A stretch of 64,000 bases of DNA from JAJRXR01 sp041987545 (GCA_041987545.1 JBHIWH010000002.1:248001-312000); one strand, 5' to 3'; positions 8,114 through 17,740 are shown, counted from the stretch's first letter. Notes: generated by a model not told the origin, from the letters alone. A program made the numbers and translations.

Positions 8114-8947
8114 ATGAGAACCCGAACAGCGATCGCCGCCGTCGCGGCACTCGCCGCGTCCCTCTTCGTCTCGCCCGCCCTCGCCGGCCCCGAGTGGGAA
8201 GAGGGGGCCCAGGACGCGGGCAGCCTGCCAGGCGACGCACAGACCGCCCGCGGCTTCAGCCCGCTGTCCCACATCGGGGGAGACCTGAACGGCACGCTCC
8301 TGAGCCTCGGCCAGCCCGGCGGCGCCGACTTCCAGGACATGTTCCTCATCGGGATCCGCGACCCCGAGAACTTCACGGCCACCACCCTCAACGGGCTCGG
8401 CGGCTTCGCACAGTTCGACGCCGACCTCTACCTCTTCGACGGCAACGGCCTCGCCCTGCTGGCCAACCTCGCCACCGAGGAGCCCGGCCGCGACCCGCTC
8501 ATCCTCCCCATGGCCACCGACGGCACGGAGCAGGTGGTGCCGTACAAGGGCCGCTTCCTGCTCGCCATCGTCGGACGCCCGTCCGCGCCCCGCTCGCAGC
8601 AGGGCGACAGCCCCATGTACAACTTCGCCGACCCGTTCGAGGTCTCGGGGCCCGACGGCAACGGCGGCGCCTTCCCCATCGACGCCTGGAACGGCTTCGG
8701 CGAGACCGGCCAGTACCTCATCGCCCTCACCGGCGCGACGCTCATCCCCTACGGCTGCAACCCCGCCGACATGGCCCCGCCCTTCGGCGTCCTCGACTTC
8801 TCCGACGTCGTCCAGTTCCTCAACTACTTCTCACAGGGCGACCTCATCGGCGCCGACCTGGCCGCCCCTTTCGGCAACCTCAACTTCGCCGACATCATCA
8901 TCTTCCTGAAGGCCTTCGCCGGGGGCTGCAACGGCGCGAGCGACTAG
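8114..8947 (+). CDS. Exported GC-type dockerin domain-anchored protein
   Basis: 277 residues. A Sec signal peptide ends near PALAG (about residue 25). The central part (about 30-210) is a beta-rich domain with no recognised catalytic motif; its 'DADLYLFDGNG' pattern resembles pre-peptidase C-terminal-type domains. Residues about 214-272 are the two-loop GC-type dockerin: Cys, then DMAPPFGVLDFSDVV, then DLAAPFGNLNFADII, ending GGC. Unlike its relatives here, which end in GCP or GC, this one has a six-residue tail after the last Cys. GGAGGAG precedes the ATG. Its stop and the stop of the convergent kinase gene share the palindrome CTAG. Confidence 0.8.
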   Translation: MRTRTAIAAVAALAASLFVSPALAGPEWEEGAQDAGSLPGDAQTARGFSPLSHIGGDLNGTLLSLGQPGGADFQDMFLIGIRDPENFTATTLNGLGGFAQFDADLYLFDGNGLALLANLATEEPGRDPLILPMATDGTEQVVPYKGRFLLAIVGRPSAPRSQQGDSPMYNFADPFEVSGPDGNGGAFPIDAWNGFGETGQYLIALTGATLIPYGCNPADMAPPFGVLDFSDVVQFLNYFSQGDLIGADLAAPFGNLNFADIIIFLKAFAGGCNGASD

Positions 8948-11352
8948 CCCGCCAGCGCCGCCCGCGCGCGCCGGACGAGCGTGTCGTCCTCGGCCCGCCA
9001 CTCGCCCAGGATCCGCAGCGCCAGGCCCGCGGCCGACGCCGCCTCCTCCCGCCGCCCCAGCGCGTTGAGCGCCTCGGCGTGGACGATCTCGGCCTCGGCG
9101 ACCTGCCAGTGCTCGGCCCCCAGCCGTCGTCGCAGCGCGGGAAGCGCCGCCTCGACCATCGACAACGCCCGGTCGGCCTCGCCGTCGGCGAGCGTGTACC
9201 TGGCCAGCAGCACCCGCGCCCGCACCAGCTCCGGGTAGTCCGCCTCGTGCAGGCCCGCGAGCACGCGGATCGCGCCCTCGCACAGCGCCCTGCCCTCGTC
9301 CCGGTCGGAGCCGCTCGAGAGCAGCGCGCTCGACAGCTGCAGCGCCGTCAGCGCCTCGGACCGCCGATCCGGGTGGACGCGCTTGATCGCCAGCGACTCC
9401 CGCAGCAGCCGCACGCCCTCCTCGTGCTCTCCGACCGAGTCCAGGCACGAGCCCAGCTCCGACGCCACGCGGGCGACGCGCCAGTCGTTGGGCACGTTCT
9501 TCGAGCGGATGATGTCCAGCGCCTCGCGGAGCAACTCGATCGCCTCGCGTGCGCGGCCGGTCTCGGTGAGCAGGTGCCCGTGGCCCAGGAGCGCGTTGGC
9601 GATGTCCGCGTCGTTGGCGGGCAGCAGGGCCCGCCGCACCCGGACGACCTCCTCGCGCAGCCCCTCGGACTCCTCGAACTTGCCCGCGGCGTGGAGCGTC
9701 GCGGCCAGGTGGTGCGTCGTCCGGGCGGTGTCCAGGTTGTCGGGCCCGAACAGCCGCCGCCGCATCGCCAGCGCGTCGCGGTACACCACCTCCGCCTCGT
9801 CGAGCTTCGCCCGGAACCAGAGCACCCGTCCCAGGTTGTGCATCGCCGACGCCAGCTCGGGCGAGTCGCCCGTCCCGATCTGCCGGTGCAGCCGCAGCGC
9901 CTCGCGGAGCTCGCGCTCGGCGTCCTCCCAGTCTCGCTCGCCCAGGAACGCCAAGCCCAGGCTCGTCCGCACCGGCGCCTCGTACCTCGGGTAGTCGCCC
10001 AGCTGCTCGTCCACCCGCTCGGAGATCAGCCGCAGCTGATCGCTGGTCTCCAGGACCGCCCCGGCGCCCTCCTCCCGCGTCTCGTACTCGATGGCCCGCA
10101 TGAAGTCGAGGGCGACCTGCATCCCCTTGCCCGACCCCCGCGCCTCGGCCGCCCGGATGCTCGACTTGTACCCGAACCACACGCCCACGAGCCCGAGCGC
10201 CAGCAGCGCCGCCCCCACCGCGATCGGCGCCTTCCGGCGCATGACGTACCGCGTCGCCAGGTACAGCCGCTCGCCCTCCCGCGCCCGCACGGCCTCGCCC
10301 GAGAGCGACCGCTGCAGCTCCTCCCGCAGCGCGTGCACCGACTGGTACCGCCGCGCGGGGTCCCGCTCCAGCGCCCGGCGCAGGATGGCGTCCAGGTCGC
10401 GGCTCACCGCCGGGTTCACGCTCGAGGCCCTCGGCGCGTCCCGTTCGGTCACGGCCCTCACCGATTCGGCAAGCGACATCCCCTCCAGGTTCCCGGGCCG
10501 GCGACCGGTCAGGCACTCGAAGAGCATCACGCCGAGGGCGTACACGTCCGCCCGCGTGTCCACCATCTCGGGCAACGAGCCGAGCTGCTCGGGTGCCGCG
10601 TAGGCGAGCGTGCCCACGAAGTCGCCCGTCTTCGTCGTCCCCTGCTTGGTCCCGGCGAGCTTCGCGATGCCGAAGTCCAGCACGACCGGGCGCCCCTCCG
10701 ACGTGACCAGCACGTTGCCGGGCTTGAGGTCCCGGTGGATGACGCCCAGGCGGTGCGCGTAGGCGATCGCCTCGCAGATCGGGAGGAACAGCCGGACGAC
10801 CGCCGTCGCCTGCTCGCCCGTGCTCGGCGCCCCGCCGCCGCACAGCTCGCGGCACGACTCGTCCAGCCGCACGCCGTCGACCAGCTCCATCGAGACCCAC
10901 CGCCGCCCGCGCTCGGTCCGCCCGCTCTCGTGGACGGTCACGATGTTGGGGTGGCGGAACTGGGCGACCAGCTCGACCTCGCGGTCGAACCTCGCCTGCT
11001 CGGTCTCCGAGGCCAGCGCCCCGTCGAGCATGAGTTTGACCGCGACGTCCCGCTTGGTGCTCTGCTGGTGGGCCGCGAGCACGACGCCCTGCCCGCCCCG
11101 GTAGATCTCCCGGTCCAGCCGGTAGCCGGGGATCCGCTCCTCGAGCGCGACGGCGCTCTCGGTGCTCGTCCGCAGCGCCTCGCCCAGCTCGGCCAGCAGG
11201 TCGTGCTCGCCCCGCAGCGCCTCGAGACGAGCCCGCAGCTCCGGGTCCGCCTCGACCGCCGCCTGGAGCCCGGGGTCGGTCAGCTCGCCCGACGCGAGCG
11301 CCGCGAGCGTGTCGTCGCCCACCGGCCCGTGACCCGGTGCGCCCACGCTCAC
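8944..11352 (-). CDS. Membrane Ser/Thr protein kinase with TPR repeats
   Basis: 802 residues. An N-terminal helical segment (1-70) precedes the kinase domain (about 77-350): glycine loop YRGGQGVV, Lys106 in VAVKLM, catalytic HRDLKPGN (Asp208), DFG (226-228) and APEQ. One transmembrane helix is at about 375-396. The remaining ~400 residues are tetratricopeptide-like repeats. This is the layout of planctomycete kinases that accompany ECF sigma factors. Its start overlaps the stop of the sigma factor gene by 4 bases, so the two are translationally coupled. It probably phosphorylates the sigma factor or a partner; the signal is unknown. Confidence 0.9.
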   Translation of the reverse strand: MSVGAPGHGPVGDDTLAALASGELTDPGLQAAVEADPELRARLEALRGEHDLLAELGEALRTSTESAVALEERIPGYRLDREIYRGGQGVVLAAHQQSTKRDVAVKLMLDGALASETEQARFDREVELVAQFRHPNIVTVHESGRTERGRRWVSMELVDGVRLDESCRELCGGGAPSTGEQATAVVRLFLPICEAIAYAHRLGVIHRDLKPGNVLVTSEGRPVVLDFGIAKLAGTKQGTTKTGDFVGTLAYAAPEQLGSLPEMVDTRADVYALGVMLFECLTGRRPGNLEGMSLAESVRAVTERDAPRASSVNPAVSRDLDAILRRALERDPARRYQSVHALREELQRSLSGEAVRAREGERLYLATRYVMRRKAPIAVGAALLALGLVGVWFGYKSSIRAAEARGSGKGMQVALDFMRAIEYETREEGAGAVLETSDQLRLISERVDEQLGDYPRYEAPVRTSLGLAFLGERDWEDAERELREALRLHRQIGTGDSPELASAMHNLGRVLWFRAKLDEAEVVYRDALAMRRRLFGPDNLDTARTTHHLAATLHAAGKFEESEGLREEVVRVRRALLPANDADIANALLGHGHLLTETGRAREAIELLREALDIIRSKNVPNDWRVARVASELGSCLDSVGEHEEGVRLLRESLAIKRVHPDRRSEALTALQLSSALLSSGSDRDEGRALCEGAIRVLAGLHEADYPELVRARVLLARYTLADGEADRALSMVEAALPALRRRLGAEHWQVAEAEIVHAEALNALGRREEAASAAGLALRILGEWRAEDDTLVRRARAALAG

Positions 11353-11951
11353 TCCTCCTCGTCGTAGACCGCTTCGATCTTCAGCACGACGTCGCGGAGG
11401 CGCTGGGCCACGCGGCTCTTGGCCCGGTACACGTCCTGGGCGCTCAGCCCCATCTGCTCGGCCACCTCCGGCGCGCTCTTGCCGTCACGCGCCAGCATCT
11501 CGAAGATCTGGATCGACTGGTCGCTCGTCTTGCTCACCTTCCGCAGCTCGTCGATCGCCTGGAGCAAGACCGCCCGCCGGCGCTCGGCCTCCCACGCGTC
11601 CGAGGCCGTCCGCTCGTCGGGCATCCCGCCCAGGCGGGTCACGCCGACCTCCTCCTTGCGGACCGCCCTGGCCCGGTACTGCTGGGCGACGCGGGTCCGC
11701 AGGATGGTCAGCAGCCACGATCGGAGCCGCCCCCGCTCCCGGTCGTACTTGTTCTGGCGGTACTCGCGGACGAAGGCGGCCAGGGTCTCCTGGGCGGCGT
11801 CCTGGGCGTCGGCCTCGCTCAAGCCGAGGCGCCTGGCGACGCCGATCAGGATGGGCACATACCGCCCATAGAACGACGCCCACGCCTCGGCGTTGTCCAC
11901 GTCGTGCAGCCCCTGCAACAGAGCCGTGGTTGTCCGCGTCTGGTCGTACAT
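11349..11951 (-). CDS. ECF-type sigma factor coupled to a Ser/Thr kinase
   Basis: 200 residues. Region 2 includes DAQDAAQETLAAFVREY and the R-x-x-SWLLTILR pattern. Region 4 near residues 135-185 contains the DNA-binding helix-turn-helix with SAPEVAEQMGLSAQDVYRAKSRVAQRLR. It belongs to the ECF groups of Planctomycetota whose genes sit next to protein kinases instead of anti-sigma factors. No anti-sigma gene is nearby, which supports kinase control. A good -10 (TACAAT on the minus strand, 11981-11986) lies 29 bases upstream. Confidence 0.9.
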   Translation of the reverse strand: MYDQTRTTTALLQGLHDVDNAEAWASFYGRYVPILIGVARRLGLSEADAQDAAQETLAAFVREYRQNKYDRERGRLRSWLLTILRTRVAQQYRARAVRKEEVGVTRLGGMPDERTASDAWEAERRRAVLLQAIDELRKVSKTSDQSIQIFEMLARDGKSAPEVAEQMGLSAQDVYRAKSRVAQRLRDVVLKIEAVYDEEE

Positions 11952-11980
11952 CCGGGCCGCCGCAAAGCCCTCCCGGGCCC

Positions 11981-11986
11981 ATTGTA
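11981..11986 (-). promoter_or_regulatory. -10 element of the sigma factor/kinase operon
   Basis: TACAAT on the minus strand, 29 bases before the sigma factor start. The base run 17 positions upstream does not match TTGACA, so the -35 is weak or a different factor is used. Confidence 0.4.
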
Positions 11987-12055
11987 CGTTCCCCGGCTAA
12001 GGCGCCCACCCTATCGGTTCGCGGGCCCGCCCCGGGCTTATCATCGCCCCGAAAG

Positions 12056-12139
12056 GCCGGAGTGGCGGAACTGGCAGACGCGGCGGATTCAAAATCCGCT
12101 GGCCGAAAGGTCTTGGGGGTTCGAGTCCCCCCTCCGGCA
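12056..12139 (+). tRNA. tRNA-Leu (anticodon CAA)
   Basis: 84 bases without CCA. The acceptor stem GCCGGAG pairs with CTCCGGC, followed by discriminator A. The D arm starts TGGCGGAACTGGCAGACG. The anticodon stem GCGGA/TCCGC encloses the loop TTCAAAA, giving anticodon CAA (codon UUG). A long variable arm follows and the T arm is GGGGGTTCGAGTCCCCC, as expected for a class II tRNA. TATCAT at 12039-12044 may be its -10. The gene ends one base from the stop of the convergent fusion gene. Confidence 0.96.
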
Positions 12140-14689
12140 TTACGCCTCGAGCGCCCCGCCGCCCGCCAGCGCCCGCGCGCATTGGATCAGCCCGAGGTGC
12201 GAGTACGCCTGCGGGTGGTTGCCCAGCCCGCGCCCCGTCTCCGGGTCGTACTCCTCGGGCATCAGGCCCGTCGGGCCGGCGCACGCGGTGTACCGCTCGA
12301 ACAGCGCCTCGGCGTCCGCCCGCCGCCCCACGAGCAGGTAGCTGCGGATCAGCCACGACGTGCACAGGTGGAACCCGCCCTCGGCGCCGGGCAAGCCGTC
12401 GTCGGAGTGGTACCGCCAGACCGTGCCCCCGCAGAGCAGCGTGCGCTCGACCGCCTCGACCGTCGCCGCCAGCCTCGGGTCGTCGCCCGGGACCAGGCCG
12501 CAGAGCCCGACCTGCAGCGCCGCGGCGTCCGCGTCCTCGCCGCCGTAGTAGCCCGCGAAGTACCGCTTCTCGGGGTCCAGCCCCCGCTCGACGATGTCCG
12601 CCGCGATCTCGTCGCGGAGCGAGGCCCACTCGGGGCGCTCGACGCCCGCGAACTCCTCGGCGATCCGCGCCCCCAGCCTCGCCGTCTGCCAGCACATGAC
12701 CTTGGAGTGCACGTGGTGGCGCTTCTCTGTGCGGACCTCCCAGATGCCGTGATCGGGCTCGTGCCACCTGGCCCGCACCGCCTCGACCATCGCCTGCACG
12801 AGCCTCCAGTGCTCGGCAGACAAGGGCGCCCCCCACACGACCAGCTCGTGGATCAGCTCGACGACGGGCCCGAACACGTCCAGCTGCAGCTGCCTGGACG
12901 CGGCGTTGCCCACCCGCACCGGGCGGCTGCCCGCGTACCCGCTCAGCTCCGAGATCTCCGCCTCGGGCCCGAGGTGGTTGCCGGTGACCGTGTAGAGGGG
13001 CGCGAGCCGGTCGGGCGAGGGCTCGCGCTCGACCACACCCAGCAGCCAGTCGAGCAGCGCCATCGCCTCGCCCATCGAGCCGAGGCGGACGAGCGCCATC
13101 GCGGCCATCGCCGCGTCCCGGGGCCAGCAGTACCGGTAGTCCCAGTTCCGCACGCCGCCGATGCACTCTGGCAGGCTCGTCGTCGCCGCCGCCGCGATCG
13201 CGCCCGTCGGCCCGTAGCACAGGGCCTTGAGCGCCAGCGCGCTCCGCTTGACCAGCTCGGGCTCGACCCCCGGCAGCCGCAGCTGCGCCGCCCACGACGA
13301 CCAGATCGCCGCGGTCTGGTTCGACCGCACGCTCTCCTCGACCACCGCCGGGCTCAGGGCGCCGGTCCCGTACCGGAGGACGAGGCGGACCGGGCTGCCG
13401 TTCAGCTCCACCTCGGCCCGGGCCGTGTCGTGGTCGCCCTCGCGGACGATCTCCCACTCGATCTCGGGGCTGCGGAGGACGACCGGGTCGAAGCTGTCGT
13501 CGATCGTCAGCCCGCCGTCCTTGTGTGACAGCCGCGTCGGCACGCGCCCGAAGTCCAGCCGCGGCGCGAACTCGATCTTCACGCGGCCCGTGCCCTCGAT
13601 GGTGCGCACCAGATCGGTCCGTCCGGCCCGCTGGATCGACCGCCCGCCCGAGCAGTCCAGGTAGTCCACGACCCGGACGCCGCCCCAGTCGGTGCACAGG
13701 TGGAAGGTGTCGCCCTGGTAGGACTGGGTCGGCGACCCCGCGTCCGCCGCCGGCTCGATCGAAAAGTAGCCCGCGGCCGGCCCGCCGAGCATCTCGGCGA
13801 ACACCGCCGACGAGTCGATCCGCGGCAGGCACATCCACACGATCCGGCCCCGGGGCGAGACCAGCCCGATCGTCCGGTGGTCGCTCAGCAGCGCGTGGTC
13901 CTCGATCGGGGTCGCCTGGGCGCCCGCGGCCCACTCGCCCCGCAGCTCGGCCAGCCGCGCCAGCGTCCGCGCGACCTCGTCCACATCGTCCACCCGCAGG
14001 CGCGCCGCCGTCTCCCCCTCGCCCACCTTGATCCCGATGTCGGGCCCGCCCAGCGTCGCGAACGCGTCCTCATCGGTCACGTCGTCGCCGACGAACACGA
14101 CCACGCCCGCGCCGACGCGCTGGCGGATCGTCGCCAGCGCCGCGCCCTTGTTGGTCTCGACGACCGAGAGTTCGACGACCTCCTTGCCGTGCTTGACGCT
14201 CACGCCCGGGAGCATCGCCGGCCCGGACTCGACCGCGGCCCGAGCCCGCGACGCGTCCTCCCGGGACGCGCGGCGGTAGTGCAGCGCGACGCTCGCCGGC
14301 TTCTCCTCGATCTCCAGCCCGGCGCCCGTCGCCGCGATCTCGCCGAGCTCCCGCGCGACCCGCAGCCGCAGCGTCCTCAGGTCCTCGGGCAGCGAGCGTG
14401 CGAAGTCCGGCTCGAACTCGCTGCCGTGGCTGCCGACCAGCATGATCCCGTCGGGCGCCCCGGTCAGGCGATCAAGGTCGGCCAGCGATCGGCCCGAGAT
14501 GATCGCGACACGCGTGCCCGGCATCGACGCCAGGGCCCGCAGCGCCACCATCGACTCGCGGACCGGCGTCGCCTCCGACGGGTTCTCGACGATCGCCGAG
14601 AGCGTGCCGTCGTAGTCGCTGGCGACGAGCAGGGTCCCCGCGCCCGCGGCCGCCCGGAGCCTCTCCTCAAGATCCGTACGCGGGCTCAT
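12140..14689 (-). CDS. Fusion: trehalose-6-phosphate phosphatase + GH15 hydrolase
   Basis: 849 residues. Residues 1-245 are an OtsB-type HAD phosphatase: DYDGT (Asp25, Asp27), SGRS (65-68), GSHG (86-89) and GDDVTDED (201-208). It releases trehalose from trehalose-6-phosphate. Residues about 260-840 are a glycoside hydrolase family 15 (glucoamylase/trehalase-type) domain with NWDYRYCWPRDAAM, DHGIWE (candidate acid Glu651) and PEEYDP (candidate base Glu812/813). The start at 14689 overlaps the end of otsA by 23 bases. One polypeptide may make trehalose and cleave it or another glucoside; the GH15 substrate is not determined by motifs. Confidence 0.88.
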   Translation of the reverse strand: MSPRTDLEERLRAAAGAGTLLVASDYDGTLSAIVENPSEATPVRESMVALRALASMPGTRVAIISGRSLADLDRLTGAPDGIMLVGSHGSEFEPDFARSLPEDLRTLRLRVARELGEIAATGAGLEIEEKPASVALHYRRASREDASRARAAVESGPAMLPGVSVKHGKEVVELSVVETNKGAALATIRQRVGAGVVVFVGDDVTDEDAFATLGGPDIGIKVGEGETAARLRVDDVDEVARTLARLAELRGEWAAGAQATPIEDHALLSDHRTIGLVSPRGRIVWMCLPRIDSSAVFAEMLGGPAAGYFSIEPAADAGSPTQSYQGDTFHLCTDWGGVRVVDYLDCSGGRSIQRAGRTDLVRTIEGTGRVKIEFAPRLDFGRVPTRLSHKDGGLTIDDSFDPVVLRSPEIEWEIVREGDHDTARAEVELNGSPVRLVLRYGTGALSPAVVEESVRSNQTAAIWSSWAAQLRLPGVEPELVKRSALALKALCYGPTGAIAAAATTSLPECIGGVRNWDYRYCWPRDAAMAAMALVRLGSMGEAMALLDWLLGVVEREPSPDRLAPLYTVTGNHLGPEAEISELSGYAGSRPVRVGNAASRQLQLDVFGPVVELIHELVVWGAPLSAEHWRLVQAMVEAVRARWHEPDHGIWEVRTEKRHHVHSKVMCWQTARLGARIAEEFAGVERPEWASLRDEIAADIVERGLDPEKRYFAGYYGGEDADAAALQVGLCGLVPGDDPRLAATVEAVERTLLCGGTVWRYHSDDGLPGAEGGFHLCTSWLIRSYLLVGRRADAEALFERYTACAGPTGLMPEEYDPETGRGLGNHPQAYSHLGLIQCARALAGGGALEA

Positions 14690-16154
14690 GTCGCTGTGCG
14701 TCCTTCCCTGGCGCGTGCGAGAGTTCGTCGAGGAACGAGTCCGCCCACCGGTACACGTCGTGGCGGATGATCGTCCGGCGCAGCGCCTTCATCCGCCGCG
14801 CGCGCTCATCCTCGCTCATCCGCAGCGCCATGTCCAGCGCCGCCGACATCCCGTCGATGTCGTACGGGTTCACGAGCATCGCCTGGCGCAGCTCGAGGGC
14901 CGCGCCGGCGAACTCGGAGAGCACCAGCGCCCCGTCCTCCCCGGGCCTGGCCGCGCAGAACTCCTTGGCGACCAGGTTCATCCCGTCCCGGAAGGGCGTG
15001 ACCATCATCACGTCGGCCGCCATGTACGCCGCGACCAGCTCGCGGAACGGCAGCCCCCGGTAGAGGTAGTACACCGCCGCGTTCCCGCCCGTCGCGAACC
15101 GGCCGTTGATCCGCCCGACGTGCTCGTCCACGGCCCGCCGCAGGTCCGCGTACTCGCCCACCGACTCGCGGGACGGGACCGCCACCTGCATCAGGACGAC
15201 CTCGTCGGCGCTGGCCCGGCGCGTCTCGAGCAGGTCCTCGAACGCGCGCAGCCGCACGTCGATCCCCTTCGTGTAGTCCATCCGGTCGACGCCCAGGACG
15301 ATCCGCCGCCCGCCCAGGCTCTGGCGCAGCTGCGCCGCCAGCTCCGCGGTCTCCGGCTCGCGGGCCATCGACTCGATCGCCCCGGTATCGATCGAGATCG
15401 GGAACGCCTTGCACGCGATCCTGCGACCCTCGTACTCGAGCTGGAAGTCCGAGCCGGACGCGGTCGTGAACTGCCGCGCCGCTCGCGAGAAGTTCTGCGC
15501 CGAGAGCTTCGTGTGGAACCCGATCACGTCCGCGCCCAGCAGCCCCTCGAGGACCTGGCGCCGCCACGGCATCTTCGCGAACAGCTCCTCCGGCGGGAAC
15601 GGGATGTGCAGGAAGAACCCGATCCGCGCGCCCGGCGCCATCTCCCGGATCATCGCCGGCGCCAGCTGCAGCTGGTAGTCGTGCACCCAGACGTCCGCGC
15701 CGTCCCCCGCCGCCTCCGCGGCCTCCCGCGCGAACCGCTCGTTCACCTCGCGGTATGGCCACCACCATCGGCGATGGAACCTCGGGAACCGGATCGCGTC
15801 GTGGTACAGGGGCCAAAGCGTCTCGTTGCTGAACCCGTAGTAGAACGAGTCCAGGTCGTCCCGGCTCAGCCCGATCGGGCGGATGCGCATGCCGTCGTGG
15901 TCGAACGCGTCGGTCGCGGCGTCCTCGGCCTCGTCGGACGCGGTCCCGTTCCAGCCGACCCACTCGCCGCCGCGCTCACGCAGGACGGGCGCGATCGCCG
16001 AGACCAGGCCCCCCGGGCTCGTCTCCCAGCGGGCCGAGTCCCCGTCGCCGACCCGCCTGACCGGGAGCCGGTTCGCGACGACGACGAGGCGCCGCCGCCC
16101 CCCCGCCTCTTCGTGCTGCGCGCTCATGACGCCTCCGTGCCGGGACTCCGACAT
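14667..16154 (-). CDS. otsA: Trehalose-6-phosphate synthase (GT20)
   Basis: 495 residues from ATG 16154; ATG 16127 (MSAQHEE) is an alternative start. The enzyme transfers glucose from a nucleotide sugar to glucose-6-phosphate. Visible GT20 motifs are VVVANRLPV, GGLVSAI, WVGWNG, YYGFSNETLWPLYHD, VWVHDYQLQL, IPFPPEELF, GVDRMDYTKGI and TPFRDGMNLVAKEF. The length is normal. Upstream of, and overlapping, the OtsB-GH15 fusion gene, so both are made from one message. Probably part of osmotic or desiccation protection. Confidence 0.93.
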   Translation of the reverse strand: MSESRHGGVMSAQHEEAGGRRRLVVVANRLPVRRVGDGDSARWETSPGGLVSAIAPVLRERGGEWVGWNGTASDEAEDAATDAFDHDGMRIRPIGLSRDDLDSFYYGFSNETLWPLYHDAIRFPRFHRRWWWPYREVNERFAREAAEAAGDGADVWVHDYQLQLAPAMIREMAPGARIGFFLHIPFPPEELFAKMPWRRQVLEGLLGADVIGFHTKLSAQNFSRAARQFTTASGSDFQLEYEGRRIACKAFPISIDTGAIESMAREPETAELAAQLRQSLGGRRIVLGVDRMDYTKGIDVRLRAFEDLLETRRASADEVVLMQVAVPSRESVGEYADLRRAVDEHVGRINGRFATGGNAAVYYLYRGLPFRELVAAYMAADVMMVTPFRDGMNLVAKEFCAARPGEDGALVLSEFAGAALELRQAMLVNPYDIDGMSAALDMALRMSEDERARRMKALRRTIIRHDVYRWADSFLDELSHAPGKDAQRHEPAYGS

Positions 16155-16295
16155 GGAACCCTAAGGCCCCATCGGCGCCGGGACGCGACGACCCGAATCT
16201 TCCCCGCATCTGGGGCCGGCTACGCGGCGAGCCCGCCCGCCTACCCTTCGCCCCGGCCCGATAGTCGCCGACAACCCCGCCCCCGGAGCCTCCCG

Positions 16296-16625
16296 ATGAG
16301 CGAGAATCAGCCCAACCAGCAGCAGGTCCAGGTCCGCTTCGACGAGTCGAAGATGACCACCACCTACGCCAACACGATCCGCACCAACCCCGTCGGCGAC
16401 GAGATCGCCTTCGACTTCGGGTTCAACATGCCCGTGCAGGGCCCGAACAACCAGCCGACGGTCGTCGTGTACTTCGGCTCGCGCGTCATCATGAACTGGC
16501 CCGCCGCCAAGCGACTCGCGATGCAGCTCGGCGCCGCCGTCCGCCAGTACGAGGAGCGCAACGGCGAGATCCAGCTCGACGCCGGGCGCCAGGCCCCGCC
16601 GCCGGCGCCGCCCGCCGAGGGTTGA
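16296..16625 (+). CDS. DUF3467-family protein
   Basis: 109 residues from ATG 16296. The short beta-rich core (YANTIRTNPVGDEIAFDFGF, then VVVYFGSRVIMNWPAAKRLA) matches the DUF3467 pattern of small cytoplasmic proteins of unknown function. The N-terminus is Gln/Asn-rich and the C-terminus Pro-rich. The frame continues open upstream opposite otsA, but that part is a high-GC artefact. Divergent from otsA. Confidence 0.72.
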   Translation: MSENQPNQQQVQVRFDESKMTTTYANTIRTNPVGDEIAFDFGFNMPVQGPNNQPTVVVYFGSRVIMNWPAAKRLAMQLGAAVRQYEERNGEIQLDAGRQAPPPAPPAEG

Positions 16626-16735
16626 GCGGGCATCGGCCGACGGGATACGCCCCCGGGCGCATCCGTGGGGCACGGGGGCGGAGCGCGAGCACGCGCCCGC
16701 GGCGCCGCGTTCACTGACACGGAGACCCCACGCGT

Positions 16736-17725
16736 ATGCCGACCGAAACGAGCGAGCTTCAGGGACTCGTCGAGACGCACGCCGCCCCCATGCGCGCGCT
16801 GACGACCGCCGTCGAGCGGGTCGTCGTCGGCCAGTCCGCCATGGTCACGGGCCTGCTCACGGGCCTGCTCACCGGCGGGCACGTTCTGCTCGAGGGTGTG
16901 CCGGGCCTGGCCAAGACGCTGACCGTCTCGACGCTGGCCAAGGGCCTGCACGCCGACTTCTCCCGCATCCAGTTCACGCCCGATCTGCTGCCCGCCGACG
17001 TCGTGGGCACGCTCATCTACTCGCCCAAGGACGGCACGTTCACGCCCAAGAAGGGCCCCGTCTTCGCCAACATCGTCCTGGCCGACGAGATCAACCGGGC
17101 GCCCGCCAAGGTCCAGTCCGCCCTGCTCGAGGCGATGCAGGAGCGGGCGGTCACCATCGGCGACGCGACCCACCGGCTCGACGACCCCTTCCTCGTCCTG
17201 GCGACCCAGAACCCGATCGAGCAAGAGGGCACCTACCCCCTGCCCGAGGCGCAGGTGGACCGGTTTATGCTCAAGCTCCGGATCGGCTACCCGTCCAAGG
17301 ACGAGGAGCGGCGGATCGTGGACCGGATGGCCGCCAGCGCCCCGCCCGTGGACATCGAGCCGGTCGTCACGCTCGACGAGGTCCGGGCGTGCCGCTCGAT
17401 CGTGGACCGCGTGCACCTAGACGAGCGGCTCCGCGACTACATCATCGAGATCGTGCACGCGACCCGCGAGCCCGGTGAGCACGATCTGAAGATCGCCCGC
17501 CTGATCGAGTTCGGCGCCTCGCCCCGGGCCTCGATCGCGCTGGCCCAGGCCAGCCGTGCCCGCGCGTTCCTGGAGGGCCGGGCGTTCGTCACGCCGACGG
17601 ACATCAAGTCCGTCGCGCCCGACGTCCTGCGGCACCGCGTGGTCGTCAGCTACGAGGCCGAGGCCGAGGACGTCACGAGCGACGACGTCGTGCGCACCAT
17701 CCTGGACCACGTCCCGACGCCGTAA
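16736..17725 (+). CDS. MoxR-family AAA+ ATPase
   Basis: 329 residues. The P-loop is GVPGLAKT (about 61-68), Walker B is VLADEINRAP and sensor 1 is ATQNPIEQEGTYPLPEAQ, all typical of MoxR proteins. A C-terminal lid domain is present. MoxR ATPases act as chaperones for von Willebrand A (vWA) proteins. This is the first gene of a contiguous operon to 25411 that holds the matching DUF58 and vWA partners. Confidence 0.93.
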   Translation: MPTETSELQGLVETHAAPMRALTTAVERVVVGQSAMVTGLLTGLLTGGHVLLEGVPGLAKTLTVSTLAKGLHADFSRIQFTPDLLPADVVGTLIYSPKDGTFTPKKGPVFANIVLADEINRAPAKVQSALLEAMQERAVTIGDATHRLDDPFLVLATQNPIEQEGTYPLPEAQVDRFMLKLRIGYPSKDEERRIVDRMAASAPPVDIEPVVTLDEVRACRSIVDRVHLDERLRDYIIEIVHATREPGEHDLKIARLIEFGASPRASIALAQASRARAFLEGRAFVTPTDIKSVAPDVLRHRVVVSYEAEAEDVTSDDVVRTILDHVPTP

Positions 17726-17740
17726 GGAGGGCCGCTCGTC

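Noticed and set aside
13700..16295. Long plus-strand open frames across the trehalose genes
   Set aside because: They are antisense shadows of otsA and the OtsB-GH15 gene, caused by high GC content, with no motif or start signal.
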